From Epibacterium ulvae (lineage in GTDB: Bacteria; Pseudomonadota; Alphaproteobacteria; Rhodobacterales; Rhodobacteraceae): a stretch of 64,000 nt of DNA. Below are positions 30,117-40,633 of the stretch, piece after piece. Under the pieces are notes generated by a model that did no database searches, was not told the origin of the DNA, and was given only the letters and a program-made list of their open reading frames with translations. The stretch covers positions 1-64,000 of the forward strand of contig NZ_FMWG01000002.1 of NCBI RefSeq assembly GCF_900102795.1, read 5' to 3'. Position 1 is the stretch's first letter, and each line of letters begins with the position of its first letter. Position numbers and translations under genes: made by a program.

Positions 30117-31136
30117 TTAGTTGCCGCCTGCAAGCGTTTCATAAATTGGCACAAGCGTCTTGTCTTCAAACAGCGATGAAACTGAGGTGCCGTGCCAGAT
30201 GTTCATGATGGCTTGGGTGAACAAAGGCGCAGTCGGCAGGATGCGAATGTTGGGCGTTCCAAGGATCGCATCTGTCGGTTGAATCGTATCTGTCAGAACA
30301 AGGGATTTCATGACAGAGCTGGAAACACGCTCAACAGCAGGGCCGGACATTACACCGTGTGAGATATATGCATGGACCTCTTTTGCACCGTTATCCAAGA
30401 GCACCTGTGCCGCCTTGCAAAGCGTGCCGGCGGTATCGACCATGTCATCTACAATAAGGCAGGTTTTACCTGTTACGTCGCCGATAACGGTCATCTCTGC
30501 GACTTCGCCTGGTTTTTCGCGACGCTTATCAACAATAGACAATGGTGCATTGATGCGTTTTGCTAGCTCACGGGCACGTGCAACGCCGCCAACGTCAGGT
30601 GAGACAACCATCAATTCATCCATACGGTCGGAGAATTGATTTTTCACATCCAAGGCAAAGATGGGCGATGCATAAAGGTTGTCGACAGGAATGTCGAAAA
30701 AGCCCTGAATTTGCGCAGCATGCAGATCCATTGTCAGGATGCGTTCGATCCCGGCTTCTACCAGCATATTTGCCACCAGTTTGGCCGAAATCGGTGTGCG
30801 TGCTTTGGTGCGTCGATCTTGGCGGGCATAGCCAAAATATGGAATAACGGCTGTAATACGTTGGGCAGAAGATCGGCGCAGAGCATCTGCAATGATCAGC
30901 AGTTCCATCAGGTTATCGTTTGCCGGATTTGAAGTTGGTTGAATGATAAACATGTCCTCGCCACGGACATTTTCATACACTTCGACAAAGATTTCACCGT
31001 CGTTGAAGCGCTCGACACGGGCATCAAGCAGCCCTTGGTCCATACCGCGATGCAGGCTCATGCGGCGGGTGATGGCTTCGGCGAGTGGGCGGTTTGCGTT
31101 CCCAGCGATAAGCTTAGGTTCGTTCAAAGTTGGCAT
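30117..31136 (-). CDS. prs: ribose-phosphate pyrophosphokinase
   Basis: This 339-aa class I PRPP synthase makes phosphoribosyl pyrophosphate from ribose 5-phosphate and ATP for nucleotide, histidine and tryptophan synthesis. It contains [43 protein letters not shown] and the PRPP-binding loop [13 protein letters not shown]. The length is slightly above the usual 310-320 because of a short extended tail. It is a single gene with its own terminator. Confidence 0.97.
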   Translation of the reverse strand: MPTLNEPKLIAGNANRPLAEAITRRMSLHRGMDQGLLDARVERFNDGEIFVEVYENVRGEDMFIIQPTSNPANDNLMELLIIADALRRSSAQRITAVIPYFGYARQDRRTKARTPISAKLVANMLVEAGIERILTMDLHAAQIQGFFDIPVDNLYASPIFALDVKNQFSDRMDELMVVSPDVGGVARARELAKRINAPLSIVDKRREKPGEVAEMTVIGDVTGKTCLIVDDMVDTAGTLCKAAQVLLDNGAKEVHAYISHGVMSGPAVERVSSSVMKSLVLTDTIQPTDAILGTPNIRILPTAPLFTQAIMNIWHGTSVSSLFEDKTLVPIYETLAGGN

Positions 31137-31247
31137 TGGCTGATATCCCCGACAGCAATGGCATTTGTGACAGATTCGTGTAACGCGCTTCGATTAACAC
31201 GGGAGGCTGGGCGCGCATAGTTTTAAGAGCGTTAAGGTGACAGACTT

Positions 31248-32333
31248 TTAAATTAATTCTGATCGCCTCGTTTTATGCATTAGGCGATTGTCACGCGTTT
31301 GAGCAGTTCTAGAAAGGACTGGACCGCCTCCTTTGAAGTGGACCAGTCGGCAGACACACCGCGCGGTGATCACTTCGTCTGAGGGGCCTTCAAGGCTGCC
31401 TCCCCACAGATGATAAACGGCACCTGCATCCAAAAGCGCATTGTGGATCCTGCGTGACATGCGGGGGAACACCAGATTGGCCTCTTGGGGGTAGGCAAGT
31501 TCAACGCCGCATTGTTTTAAACCAGTTGCAAGGGTGGTTGCATGTGCGTTTGCACTGCGGGCATTTTCGCGCCACAAATCATCAGTGAGATAGGCCAGCA
31601 TCTGCGCCGACAGAAATCTGTGTTTCGACAACAGATGCGCTCCGCGTTTACGGCGCAGTTCAAATTCCCAGGCATGTTTTGGATCAAAGAAAATGACCGC
31701 TTCAACGCCCATCAGGCCGTTTTTGGTTCCACCAAAGCTGACAGCGTCGATGCCCGACTTCCATGTCATTTCTGCAGGTGTGCATCCGAGGGCGACCAAC
31801 GCATTCGCAAAGCGGGCACCATCCAGGTGGACAGGTAAATTATATTCTTTTGCCACGCTCGAAAGCGCCTGTAATTCATTAAGCGAATATACCGTTCCGT
31901 GTTCTGTCACTTGCGTAATCGAGACAGGACCACGTTGCGGCCCGTGCACGCCGCGTGTTCCTTCGGCCTCTATTGCGCTGCGAAGTTCTTTTGTGGTCAT
32001 CTTTGCATTGGGGCTCACCAATGTGAGTTTGGCACCGCCTGTGAAAAACTCGGGCGCATTGCATTCATCCTGTTGAATGTGTGCGGGTGCAGTACAAAAA
32101 ACGGTTTGCCAGGACTGTCCCAATGTGGCCAAGGCTAGGGCATTGGCCGCTGTACCGGTTGTTACTAGATAAACGGCGGCATCGGGTGCTTCAAATTCAG
32201 CACGGATGCGCGCGCGCACCTCCTCCATTTCCGTGTCTGCGCCATACCCCATCCGATAGCCTTCATTGGCCTTTATCAGGGCTGTCATTACAGCGGGGGA
32301 AGCAGGGCCGGAGTTGTCAGAGGCGAAATACAT
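31248..32333 (-). CDS. ltaE: low-specificity L-threonine aldolase, frameshifted near the C-terminus
   Basis: A PLP-dependent beta-eliminating lyase that cleaves threonine/allo-threonine to glycine and acetaldehyde. YFASDNSGPASP, VTTGTAANALAL, HLDGARFANAL and VSFGGTKNGLMG (PLP lysine) are intact. The last 30 or so residues leave the family pattern after RCVC. One base dropped near 31347-31354 restores CDWSTSKEAVQSFLELL in frame, ending at a stop at 31280-31282. The gene therefore carries a one-base insertion, real or a sequencing error. The start at 32333 has CGAGGAA upstream and overlaps the ycgN stop (TGATG). Confidence 0.85.
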   Translation of the reverse strand: MYFASDNSGPASPAVMTALIKANEGYRMGYGADTEMEEVRARIRAEFEAPDAAVYLVTTGTAANALALATLGQSWQTVFCTAPAHIQQDECNAPEFFTGGAKLTLVSPNAKMTTKELRSAIEAEGTRGVHGPQRGPVSITQVTEHGTVYSLNELQALSSVAKEYNLPVHLDGARFANALVALGCTPAEMTWKSGIDAVSFGGTKNGLMGVEAVIFFDPKHAWEFELRRKRGAHLLSKHRFLSAQMLAYLTDDLWRENARSANAHATTLATGLKQCGVELAYPQEANLVFPRMSRRIHNALLDAGAVYHLWGGSLEGPSDEVITARCVCRLVHFKGGGPVLSRTAQTRDNRLMHKTRRSELI

Positions 32334-32803
32334 CAGGTGGGTTCCTCGATAATATGCTCTTCCCATTCCTCAATGGGCGTTTCAAATTCAGAAACTGTCC
32401 AACCACGTACTGAAACTTCTGCTGCGTGGACGCTTTCGGGATCTTGGGTCAGCAGCGGGTGCCAATCGGGCAGGGGGTTGCCTTGCCAAAGCAGGCGGTA
32501 GGCACAGGTCTGCGGCATCCAATAGGCGTGTGTGTCCAAGTTGTCAGGTTTTAGAACGATACATTCCGGCACAAATTGGTGACGGATTGGGTATTGCGTA
32601 CATTGGCAGCTTTGATCATCGAGCAAACGACAGGCAACGCGTGTCAGTACGACCTCTCCGCTGTCTTCGTCTTCCAGTTTATTCAGACAGCATTTTCCAC
32701 AGCCATCGCAAAGGGCTTCCCATTCTTGCTGATTTAGTTTGTGGAGCGGCTTTTTCTCCCAGAACCGTTTTGCAAGTCCTGTGCGGTTGATCTGGTTTGT
32801 CAT
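32333..32803 (-). CDS. ycgN: YcgN-family cysteine cluster protein
   Basis: This 156-aa protein has the eight-cysteine pattern of the UPF0260/YcgN family. CDGCGKCCLNK lies near residues 33-43, followed by CRLLDDQSCQC and a later PQTCAYR. The spacing suggests an Fe-S or zinc site, but the function is not established. Its ATG overlaps the ribF stop (ATGA) and its stop overlaps the ltaE start, forming a tight ribF-ycgN-ltaE transcript. Confidence 0.87.
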   Translation of the reverse strand: MTNQINRTGLAKRFWEKKPLHKLNQQEWEALCDGCGKCCLNKLEDEDSGEVVLTRVACRLLDDQSCQCTQYPIRHQFVPECIVLKPDNLDTHAYWMPQTCAYRLLWQGNPLPDWHPLLTQDPESVHAAEVSVRGWTVSEFETPIEEWEEHIIEEPT

Positions 32804-33732
32804 AGTGAAGTCAGTATATTTCGGGCTTGATCGCAATCTGCATTCATTTGCGTGATCAAGGCGTCTAACCCATCAAATTTGAGTTCTGGCCGTAGGAATT
32901 CAATCAGCCCCACAGATAGGGTCGCGCCATAGAGATTGCCCGAAAAATCAAACAAGAAGGTTTCAAGGTTGGGATGGTCGCCATCAAACATCGGGCGTAC
33001 TCCAACCGAGGCAGCACCGTGATAGCTGCCCGCATGGGGGCCATCCAATACGTCGACTAGAACCGCATAAACACCGAATCTGGGCGGGTGAAGCCCATCA
33101 ATGGACATGTTTGCTGTTGGAAAGCCGAGGTCACGCCCGCGTTGCTCTCCGCCAATAACTTCTCCCTCGATTCGATGCCAATGACCCAGCATCGCTGCAG
33201 CATCTCTGGGGCGGCCCGCGCTGAGTGCATCACGGATTGCGGTAGATGAGACGGTGGTGTCTGATTGTGCCATCAAAGGCGCGATTGTTACACCAAAACC
33301 CATTGCATCCCCAAAGGCTTGAAGATTTTCGACCGTGCCTTTGCGGCCTTTGCCAAAGCAGAAATCGGCTCCGACAACGACATGCCTTAGGCCAAGGCCC
33401 TCTGCAATTACGTTTCTGGCAAAATCTTCTGGTGCAAGGCCAGAGAGGGCCCCGTTGAAATTCAACTGATACAGACGCTCAACACCAAGCTTTTCGAGCC
33501 GCGATGCACGCGCTTCAGCGGACATCAGGCGAAACGGCGGAGCATCGGGAGCAAAGAACGCACGCGGGTGCGGTTCAAACGTCATCACCCCAAGCGGTGC
33601 ATCAGTCTGGGCCTGACGCGCGAGGTCGATTACGGACTGGTGGCCTAAGTGAACGCCATCAAAGTTGCCGATGGCAACACTGGCGCCCCGATCCTGGGCT
33701 TCGACAAATTGATAATCACGGATGATACGCAT
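32800..33732 (-). CDS. ribF: bifunctional riboflavin kinase/FAD synthetase
   Basis: This 310-aa enzyme has an N-terminal nucleotidyltransferase domain (IGNFDGVHLGHQ; ADFCFGKGRKG; TVSSTAIRDAL) that makes FAD from FMN and ATP. The C-terminal riboflavin kinase barrel (GRDLGFPTANM; FGVYAVLV; NLETFLFDFSG) makes FMN. It heads the ribF-ycgN-ltaE transcript. Both activities supply cofactors for flavoenzymes in the cell. Confidence 0.96.
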   Translation of the reverse strand: MRIIRDYQFVEAQDRGASVAIGNFDGVHLGHQSVIDLARQAQTDAPLGVMTFEPHPRAFFAPDAPPFRLMSAEARASRLEKLGVERLYQLNFNGALSGLAPEDFARNVIAEGLGLRHVVVGADFCFGKGRKGTVENLQAFGDAMGFGVTIAPLMAQSDTTVSSTAIRDALSAGRPRDAAAMLGHWHRIEGEVIGGEQRGRDLGFPTANMSIDGLHPPRFGVYAVLVDVLDGPHAGSYHGAASVGVRPMFDGDHPNLETFLFDFSGNLYGATLSVGLIEFLRPELKFDGLDALITQMNADCDQARNILTSL

Positions 33733-33833
33733 AGGGGGTGCCTACCCGGCGTGGCGCGTTCTGGCAAGCGTTCTGCAAAGGCCGCGCTGAGAAAAGACAG
33801 CGCAGCTCTTTTGAATCATCGGCTTTTGCAAGT

Positions 33834-34277
33834 TTAGTCGAACTTTCGCGACGGAGCCATGACGGTTGCTTCGCCAACAAGGACCTTTTTGCCATCCACG
33901 ATGCAGCGACAGTCCAGTTGAACCCGGCGTTTGTCGATCTTGATATCGGTGACCTCTACCTCTGCGAGCACCATGTCGCCGGGGCGGACGGGGGCCAGAA
34001 ATTTCAGGGATTGGGACATGTATATCGTGCCATGACCGGGCAGTTGTTCGCCGATCACAGCTGAGATTAAACCAGCCGTCAGCATCCCATGGGCGATACG
34101 GCCCTGAAACATTGTGTCTTGCGCATAGTCTTCATCCAGATGAACTGGATTGCGATCTGTCGAGACTTCGGCAAATTTCTGAATATCCTCATCGGTCACA
34201 ATTTTGCGAATATAGCGCACCATTCCCATTTCGATGTCTTCAATGCAGATGGTTCCGCGCGGCAGATTGTCCAACAT
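33834..34277 (-). CDS. MaoC-like hotdog-fold dehydratase
   Basis: This 147-aa protein is a single hotdog domain of the MaoC/R-specific enoyl-CoA hydratase group. It contains FAEVSTDRNPVHLDEDYAQ, with Asp and His at the catalytic positions, then GRIAHGMLTAGLISAVIG. It would hydrate enoyl-CoA or a related thioester. AGGAGG lies 5 bases before the ATG. It stands alone between ribF and a HAD phosphatase gene, so its pathway is unknown. Confidence 0.85.
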   Translation of the reverse strand: MLDNLPRGTICIEDIEMGMVRYIRKIVTDEDIQKFAEVSTDRNPVHLDEDYAQDTMFQGRIAHGMLTAGLISAVIGEQLPGHGTIYMSQSLKFLAPVRPGDMVLAEVEVTDIKIDKRRVQLDCRCIVDGKKVLVGEATVMAPSRKFD

Positions 34278-34379
34278 TCTGGCCTCCTGATAAAGGTCGC
34301 CTTGAAACTTTAAGGCTCACGAAGTCTATTTGTGGAAACTTTATTACTTCGCAAGCGCAGAAAATCAAGGTGGAAATTA

Positions 34380-35255
34380 TCAGCGTAAAAACCCAATACT
34401 GTAGGTCGGTGCCGATTTTTCCTTGTCTAAATAGGTTTTCAGAGCCTCTGGGTCTGGCTGGACTGATGTCTTTGTCTCACTGGCTGCAAGGCCGCCGGTG
34501 ATAAACAAGGTGTCGATGCCTTCGCCCATACCGCCTGCAATATCGGTGTGCGGACCATCGCCTATCGCCAGAATATCGTCGTCTGTGATGCCGGTTGTGA
34601 TTTCAGCTAGTCGGCGGCGGGCAAGATCGTAAATCGGGGGGTGAGGTTTGCCGAAATACAAGCTTTCCCCGCCCATTTCCGTGTACAATTTGGCAAGTGC
34701 TCCCGCACACCATTCACGGGTTTCTCCACGATCGACAACGATATCTGGATTGGCACACAACAGTTTCAGGCCATGTGTTTTGGCCCATAGAAAATCTGCG
34801 CGATTGATGTCTGGATCAGCTTGGGTGTCAAATGGGCCGCAGCAAACGATGCCCTCTGCTTCTTTGAGGGGGACGCGCGCAATATCGACGGGGTTATGAA
34901 TGACATTCAAAGGTTCAAAGAAACCTGCGTCGCGCTCCCATTCCCCCATGAAGTAGACTTTTTGGCCCACAGCACCGGTAAACATCGCTGAGCGCGCGCT
35001 GTCGCCTGAGGTTGCAATTGTGTCATAAGCATCCGCAGGCACATTAAACTGCGCAAGTTGGCTGGCCACACCTGCGCGCGGTTTGGGAGAGTTGGTCACA
35101 AGAACAACAATACCGCCCTGTGCACGATAGGCTTTTAACGCTGCAACGGCATCAGGAAAGGCAGTAATGCCGTTGTGTACACAGCCCCAGAGATCAACAA
35201 AGAGAGCTTTGTACTGATGAGATATGTCAGAGAGAGAGGTGACGATCTGTGTCAT
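34380..35255 (-). CDS. HAD-superfamily (NagD-like) hydrolase
   Basis: This 291-aa protein has HAD motif I in ALFVDLWGCVHNG (the nucleophile is the first Asp; the second motif position is Gly-Cys where most members have Asp). Motif II is VLVTNSPKPRAG, and motif IV is DILAIGDGPHTDIAGG with a KPHPPIYD segment. It fits the TIGR01459-type group of predicted sugar or nucleotide phosphatases common in alphaproteobacteria. The replacement of the DxD motif by DLW is typical of that group. The substrate is unknown. Confidence 0.85.
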   Translation of the reverse strand: MTQIVTSLSDISHQYKALFVDLWGCVHNGITAFPDAVAALKAYRAQGGIVVLVTNSPKPRAGVASQLAQFNVPADAYDTIATSGDSARSAMFTGAVGQKVYFMGEWERDAGFFEPLNVIHNPVDIARVPLKEAEGIVCCGPFDTQADPDINRADFLWAKTHGLKLLCANPDIVVDRGETREWCAGALAKLYTEMGGESLYFGKPHPPIYDLARRRLAEITTGITDDDILAIGDGPHTDIAGGMGEGIDTLFITGGLAASETKTSVQPDPEALKTYLDKEKSAPTYSIGFLR

Positions 35256-35333
35256 GGCCGGACCTTTGGCTGTGTATCCAATAGCGCAGCTATGGCAGAG
35301 CGAAGGCTTTTTTGCCAGTGAAAGCCGTACAAC

Positions 35334-35365
35334 AAAAAGGCGCCCTAAGTTAAGAGCGCCTTTTT
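35334..35365 (-). terminator. intrinsic terminator of ppaC
   Basis: AAAAAGGCGC and GCGCCTTTTT form a symmetrical stem with T-runs on both strands. It lies 19 bases beyond the ppaC stop. Confidence 0.88.
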
Positions 35366-35383
35366 CAAGAGATTGTGCAGGGA

Positions 35384-36304
35384 TCAGACCTTGAGGTTCG
35401 GAATGATCTGCTTTTTACGGCTCATGATACCTGGCAAAACCACTGCGTCGCCTGATGCATCCGCATCAAAAGATTTTTTGGCAACGGTTTTCACCAAATC
35501 ATTGGGCACCAGAAGGGTGGCTTCTTCGTTCAGGATGTCGACAACAAACAGCAATACCTGATCAACGCCATCTTCGGTTGCAACAGCAGTCATGCTCTCC
35601 ATGATCGAGGCTTTGCGATCCAGAACAACAGAAGGTGCCGTGGTTTCGAGAACAGAGACGCGGAATTTGGTGCCGTCGACCTCATATTCTTTGGAATCCA
35701 TGCGGATGAGTTCTGCGTCCGAGAATGAAGAAACATCGGATTTCGCTGCAAACATCTCAGCGGCATAGTCCGCAATATTCAAACCAAGCTCTGCGGCCAG
35801 TTTCTCAGCTATGGCGCGATCATGATCTGTGGTGGTTGGTGAGCGGAATTCAAGCGTGTCTGACAGAATGCAGGTCAAAGCTGCGCCTTTGATTGCTTCT
35901 GGCATCTTGGCGGCGTCATCACCCATCAGATCGTACATAATGGTTGCAGTGCATGCCAATGGGCGGATGGTGATATCAATTGGGCCTTTTGTTTCCAGAC
36001 CACCAACCAATTTGTGGTGGTCGATGATCGCCTGCACGTCTGCACCGTTGATATTTGCAGGCAGTTCTGCTGGGTTGTTGGTGTCAACAATCACTACAGG
36101 TGTCCCGTCTTCAACATCTGTAATGATCTCGGGTTTTTCAAAGTCCCAGCGTTCCAACATGAATGCAGCTTCGGTGTTGGGTTCGCCCAAAAGCTTAGGA
36201 GCTGCGGCAACGCCTTTAACTTCATTCAGGTACCAGGACCACACAATAGGGGAGCCGGTGGAATCAGTATCAGGGGATTTATGGCCAAAAATCTGGACAG
36301 TCAT
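35384..36304 (-). CDS. ppaC: manganese-dependent inorganic pyrophosphatase
   Basis: This 306-aa family II pyrophosphatase belongs to the DHH superfamily. Metal-binding residues are His8, Asp12 and Asp14 (FGHKSPDTDS), Asp74 (VIVDTNN) and DHH at 95-97. The C-terminal DHHA2 domain ends with SRKKQIIPNL. It hydrolyses pyrophosphate released by biosynthesis. I chose the ATG of MTVQIFGHK, since the frame's further 17 codons upstream have no family support. Family I soluble enzymes are commoner in Proteobacteria, so the family II type is worth noting. Confidence 0.94.
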   Translation of the reverse strand: MTVQIFGHKSPDTDSTGSPIVWSWYLNEVKGVAAAPKLLGEPNTEAAFMLERWDFEKPEIITDVEDGTPVVIVDTNNPAELPANINGADVQAIIDHHKLVGGLETKGPIDITIRPLACTATIMYDLMGDDAAKMPEAIKGAALTCILSDTLEFRSPTTTDHDRAIAEKLAAELGLNIADYAAEMFAAKSDVSSFSDAELIRMDSKEYEVDGTKFRVSVLETTAPSVVLDRKASIMESMTAVATEDGVDQVLLFVVDILNEEATLLVPNDLVKTVAKKSFDADASGDAVVLPGIMSRKKQIIPNLKV

Positions 36305-36408
36305 CAGGTGTTCCTTGGGAAAAATGTCGAATTTGCGGGCCTTATAGACCCGCATTTGAGGCTTGTCACCTGTTCACAGAGATGTGTGTTTGTTCTGGTG
36401 TCTTGTTG

Positions 36409-37407
36409 CTAAAACGGAGCAGTGGACAACGTGAAGCCACGCTGTTTTAGCAGGTTCAAAATTCCATTCCTGCCGGGGAGGTGGGCGGCCCCGACAGCGA
36501 CGACAGCTGTTTCTTCAGGAATATCGAGAATCTGTGGAAGCCAGAGGCGGTTTCGCCAATCCAACAGGCTTTCGTTGACGCTGTCATGCAGACGTTTGGT
36601 TTCCGCGGGTGAGAACTTTGAATATTGGCTTGCGATCCAGTGCTGTAGCAAAAAAGCTTGCCAGGTGCTTTGCTCGAAGTAAGCCTCTACCGCTGTCGCA
36701 TCTTCGGGGATCTTGGTCAAAATGCGTTCAAGATCATTTTCCAATAAACGAACCTGATCGCGTAGCGGAATTCTGGTCAGTGCCTGAAGTCCGGTGCCAA
36801 CAGTTTCCAGCGCAGCAATTGGGATCTGCTTACGCGTTGCAAACCGTTCGATCCGATCATCCAGACCACGCTGATTGCCAAACCCAAATGCTCTGCAGCC
36901 ACTTTGCACGACAAAGGAGCTGATCATCCAAGGGGGCAAGCGAGCCACGACAGTTAGATCCAGCCCCATGCTTGCAGCCCAGCTTTTGAATTTCATCCAT
37001 CCGTCTGCTGACATGTAGCGTTCAAGCGTGGTTCCATTTGGTAAAAGGAAGTTTTGTGGATTTTGGAGAAGCTGCGCTTCAAAACCGGGGCCGATGTCGG
37101 CGGATGTGACCTCGAAATAGACGGCGTCAGCCTGCGCAACCACCGGGCGCAGGCCTCTCATGATGCGTGATAGGCGTGCATCGCCTCCATGGATCGTGCC
37201 AATAATATGTAAGGTCTTATTTCCTTTGCGCGCAATCCAGTGATTGCCCTTTGCAAAAGGTGTCGCCGTCATTTGCTGTTCGAGCCAGGTTTCAACCCGC
37301 GTGGGCAAATGCTCTCGATAATCGACGCCTCTGCAATTTGCGTAGGTCTGCGTGGCCAGCAAGCAGGCCGTGAGAAAGGAAAGGAGTCTGATCATGAGTG
37401 TCAACAT
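36409..37407 (-). CDS. TraB/GumN-family secreted protein
   Basis: This protein of about 332 aa has an N-terminal signal peptide (MLTLMIRLLSFLTACLLATQ, cleavage near TYA). A TraB/GumN domain follows with TLHIIGTIHGGDARLS near the start, then ADAVYFEVTSADIG. At the end, AVVAVGAAHLPGRNGILNLLKQRGF carries the GxxH motif. The His/Glu pattern suggests a metal-dependent hydrolase or protease (Tiki-like fold), but the bacterial function is unproven. The exact start is uncertain, because the longer open frame upstream reads through a region without a signal sequence. Confidence 0.82.
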   Translation of the reverse strand: MLTLMIRLLSFLTACLLATQTYANCRGVDYREHLPTRVETWLEQQMTATPFAKGNHWIARKGNKTLHIIGTIHGGDARLSRIMRGLRPVVAQADAVYFEVTSADIGPGFEAQLLQNPQNFLLPNGTTLERYMSADGWMKFKSWAASMGLDLTVVARLPPWMISSFVVQSGCRAFGFGNQRGLDDRIERFATRKQIPIAALETVGTGLQALTRIPLRDQVRLLENDLERILTKIPEDATAVEAYFEQSTWQAFLLQHWIASQYSKFSPAETKRLHDSVNESLLDWRNRLWLPQILDIPEETAVVAVGAAHLPGRNGILNLLKQRGFTLSTAPF

Positions 37408-37506
37408 TATAAATCGGGTGGGTGTGATCGAGCTAGCGACGCCCGGTCTCAAAATGCAAGTCAAAGCGCACTTGTCATGAAGAAGTGAACCTGCCAAGCA
37501 TCACAT

Positions 37507-38181
37507 ATGGACCGTGAAGATCAGCTTTATCCCCCAATAAAAACATTGCTCGAACGTCAGGGCTATACCGTAAAAGGAGAAGTGGGGGCTGTGGACGTCA
37601 TGGCGCGTCGCGGTGAAGAACCGGCTGTCATCGTTGAACTTAAGTTGCGGTTTTCGCTAGCTTTGTTCCATCAGGCGATTGCGCGCCTAGCTGTGACGGA
37701 TCTCGTTTATATCGCAGTGCCACGGCCCGGCGGACGGGGCGCCCGCAGAACCTTAAAAGACAATTTAGCTCTGTGTCGTCGGCTTGGGCTTGGTCTTATT
37801 ACTGTTCTTCCTGATAACCGTTGCGAGGTACATTGCGATCCCGGACCCTATGCCCCCCGTAAATCCAAACAAAAACAACAACGGCTTTTGCGGGAATTTG
37901 ACCGTCTTCGCGGGGATCCAAATGCGGGCGGTGCAACGCGACATGGTATCGTGACAGCCTACCGTCAGGATGCGCTGCGTTGCGCCACCTATCTGGTGGA
38001 ATATGGAGCCTCTAAGGGGGCCGTTGTTGCCAAAGCCGCTGAGGTGCCTAAAGCAACGCAGTTGATGGCGAAGAACCACTATGGCTGGTTTGAACGGGTA
38101 GGGCTGGGGGTTTATCAGATTACGGATGCGGGGCGTCAAGGGCTGAAGGACTGGGCGGAAAGCGATGCGCAGACGGGGTGA
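37507..38181 (+). CDS. DUF2161 PD-(D/E)XK-type protein
   Basis: This 224-aa protein has an N-terminal nuclease-like fold with Asp30 (GAVDVMARRG) and Glu44-x-Lys46 (VIVELKLRF), the PD-(D/E)XK arrangement. The C-terminal half resembles a winged helix (TYLVEYGASKGAVVAKAAEV, LGVYQITDAGRQGLKDW). The family is annotated as a putative phosphodiesterase. Its target, possibly DNA, is unknown. It is a single gene divergent from the TraB/GumN gene, and ends before the groESL control region. Confidence 0.82.
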   Translation: MDREDQLYPPIKTLLERQGYTVKGEVGAVDVMARRGEEPAVIVELKLRFSLALFHQAIARLAVTDLVYIAVPRPGGRGARRTLKDNLALCRRLGLGLITVLPDNRCEVHCDPGPYAPRKSKQKQQRLLREFDRLRGDPNAGGATRHGIVTAYRQDALRCATYLVEYGASKGAVVAKAAEVPKATQLMAKNHYGWFERVGLGVYQITDAGRQGLKDWAESDAQTG

Positions 38182-38235
38182 AAGAGCGGGCGAAAAGGTC
38201 AGAATCTCTCCCTTAAAAAATCTTACATCCGGCGG

Positions 38236-38264
38236 TTGACAGGCCGTGTTGCTAATCATAGCTT
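38236..38264 (+). promoter_or_regulatory. probable groESL promoter
   Basis: TTGACA at 38236-38241 and TAGCTT at 38259-38264 are separated by 17 bp, giving a housekeeping-type promoter immediately upstream of the CIRCE operator. Confidence 0.55.
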
Positions 38265-38272
38265 CCTCGGCG

Positions 38273-38299
38273 TTAGCACTCAATGAAGGTGAGTGATAA
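38273..38299 (+). promoter_or_regulatory. CIRCE operator (HrcA site) of groESL
   Basis: TTAGCACTC-N9-GAGTGATAA matches the CIRCE inverted repeat TTAGCACTC-N9-GAGTGCTAA with one mismatch in the right arm. It lies just downstream of the promoter, where bound HrcA represses groESL until heat stress. Confidence 0.93.
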
Positions 38300-38374
38300 T
38301 GATCTGGCTGCGCTGCTTGATAAGGGCGGGCTGGATGTTTGGATAACAACCTTTGAGCCTAAGGAGCTGCAAAG

Positions 38375-38662
38375 ATGGCATTGAAACCGCTTCATGACCG
38401 CGTGCTGGTGCGTCGCACCGAAAGCGAAGAAAAAACCGCTGGTGGTCTGATCATTCCCGATAGCGCAAAAGAGAAACCTTCCGAAGGTGAAGTCGTCGCA
38501 ACTGGCGAAGGCGCGCGCAAGGACAGCGGTGAGCTGATCGCAATGGCTGTGAACGCAGGCGACAAGATCCTGTTCGGCAAATGGTCCGGCACTGAGGTCA
38601 CCGTCGACGGCGAAGAACTGCTGATGATGAAAGAAAGCGACATCATGGGCATCATCGAGTAA
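38375..38662 (+). CDS. groS: co-chaperonin GroES
   Basis: This 95-aa protein contains [22 protein letters not shown] (mobile loop), then [15 protein letters not shown] and KSGTEVxVDGEELL-type sequence near the end. It forms the heptameric lid of GroEL. AAGGAG lies upstream of the ATG. The 61-bp gap to groL contains only a ribosome binding site. Confidence 0.98.
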   Translation: MALKPLHDRVLVRRTESEEKTAGGLIIPDSAKEKPSEGEVVATGEGARKDSGELIAMAVNAGDKILFGKWSGTEVTVDGEELLMMKESDIMGIIE

Positions 38663-38681
38663 GCGCACCTCGCTTCTCTGA

Positions 38682-40373
<1,692 letters not shown>

Positions 40374-40397
40374 GCTGACCTATCCATTTTGGATATG

Positions 40398-40428
40398 AAG
40401 AGGTCGCCGCAAGGCGGCCTCTTTTTGT
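40398..40428 (+). terminator. intrinsic terminator of groESL
   Basis: AAGAGG-TCGCC-GCAA-GGCGG-CCTCTT forms a long stem with a GCAA tetraloop and is followed by a run of T residues. Confidence 0.92.
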
Positions 40429-40633
40429 TAGGGATGCGTATAATTCGAAACTGAATAATCGCGCCCTGATCTGCGCGCATTTCAGGTGCGGTCAGAAAAA
40501 TATCTGAGCGATGCATAGCAATGTGGCTTTGGCGTGAAGTTCACAAAAAAAACGGTGTTGATATCACGCACCATAGGTATCGGCTTTAAATCTACTGTTG
40601 GCACAGCTGACGGTTGAGCGCTAAGCTTTCCTT

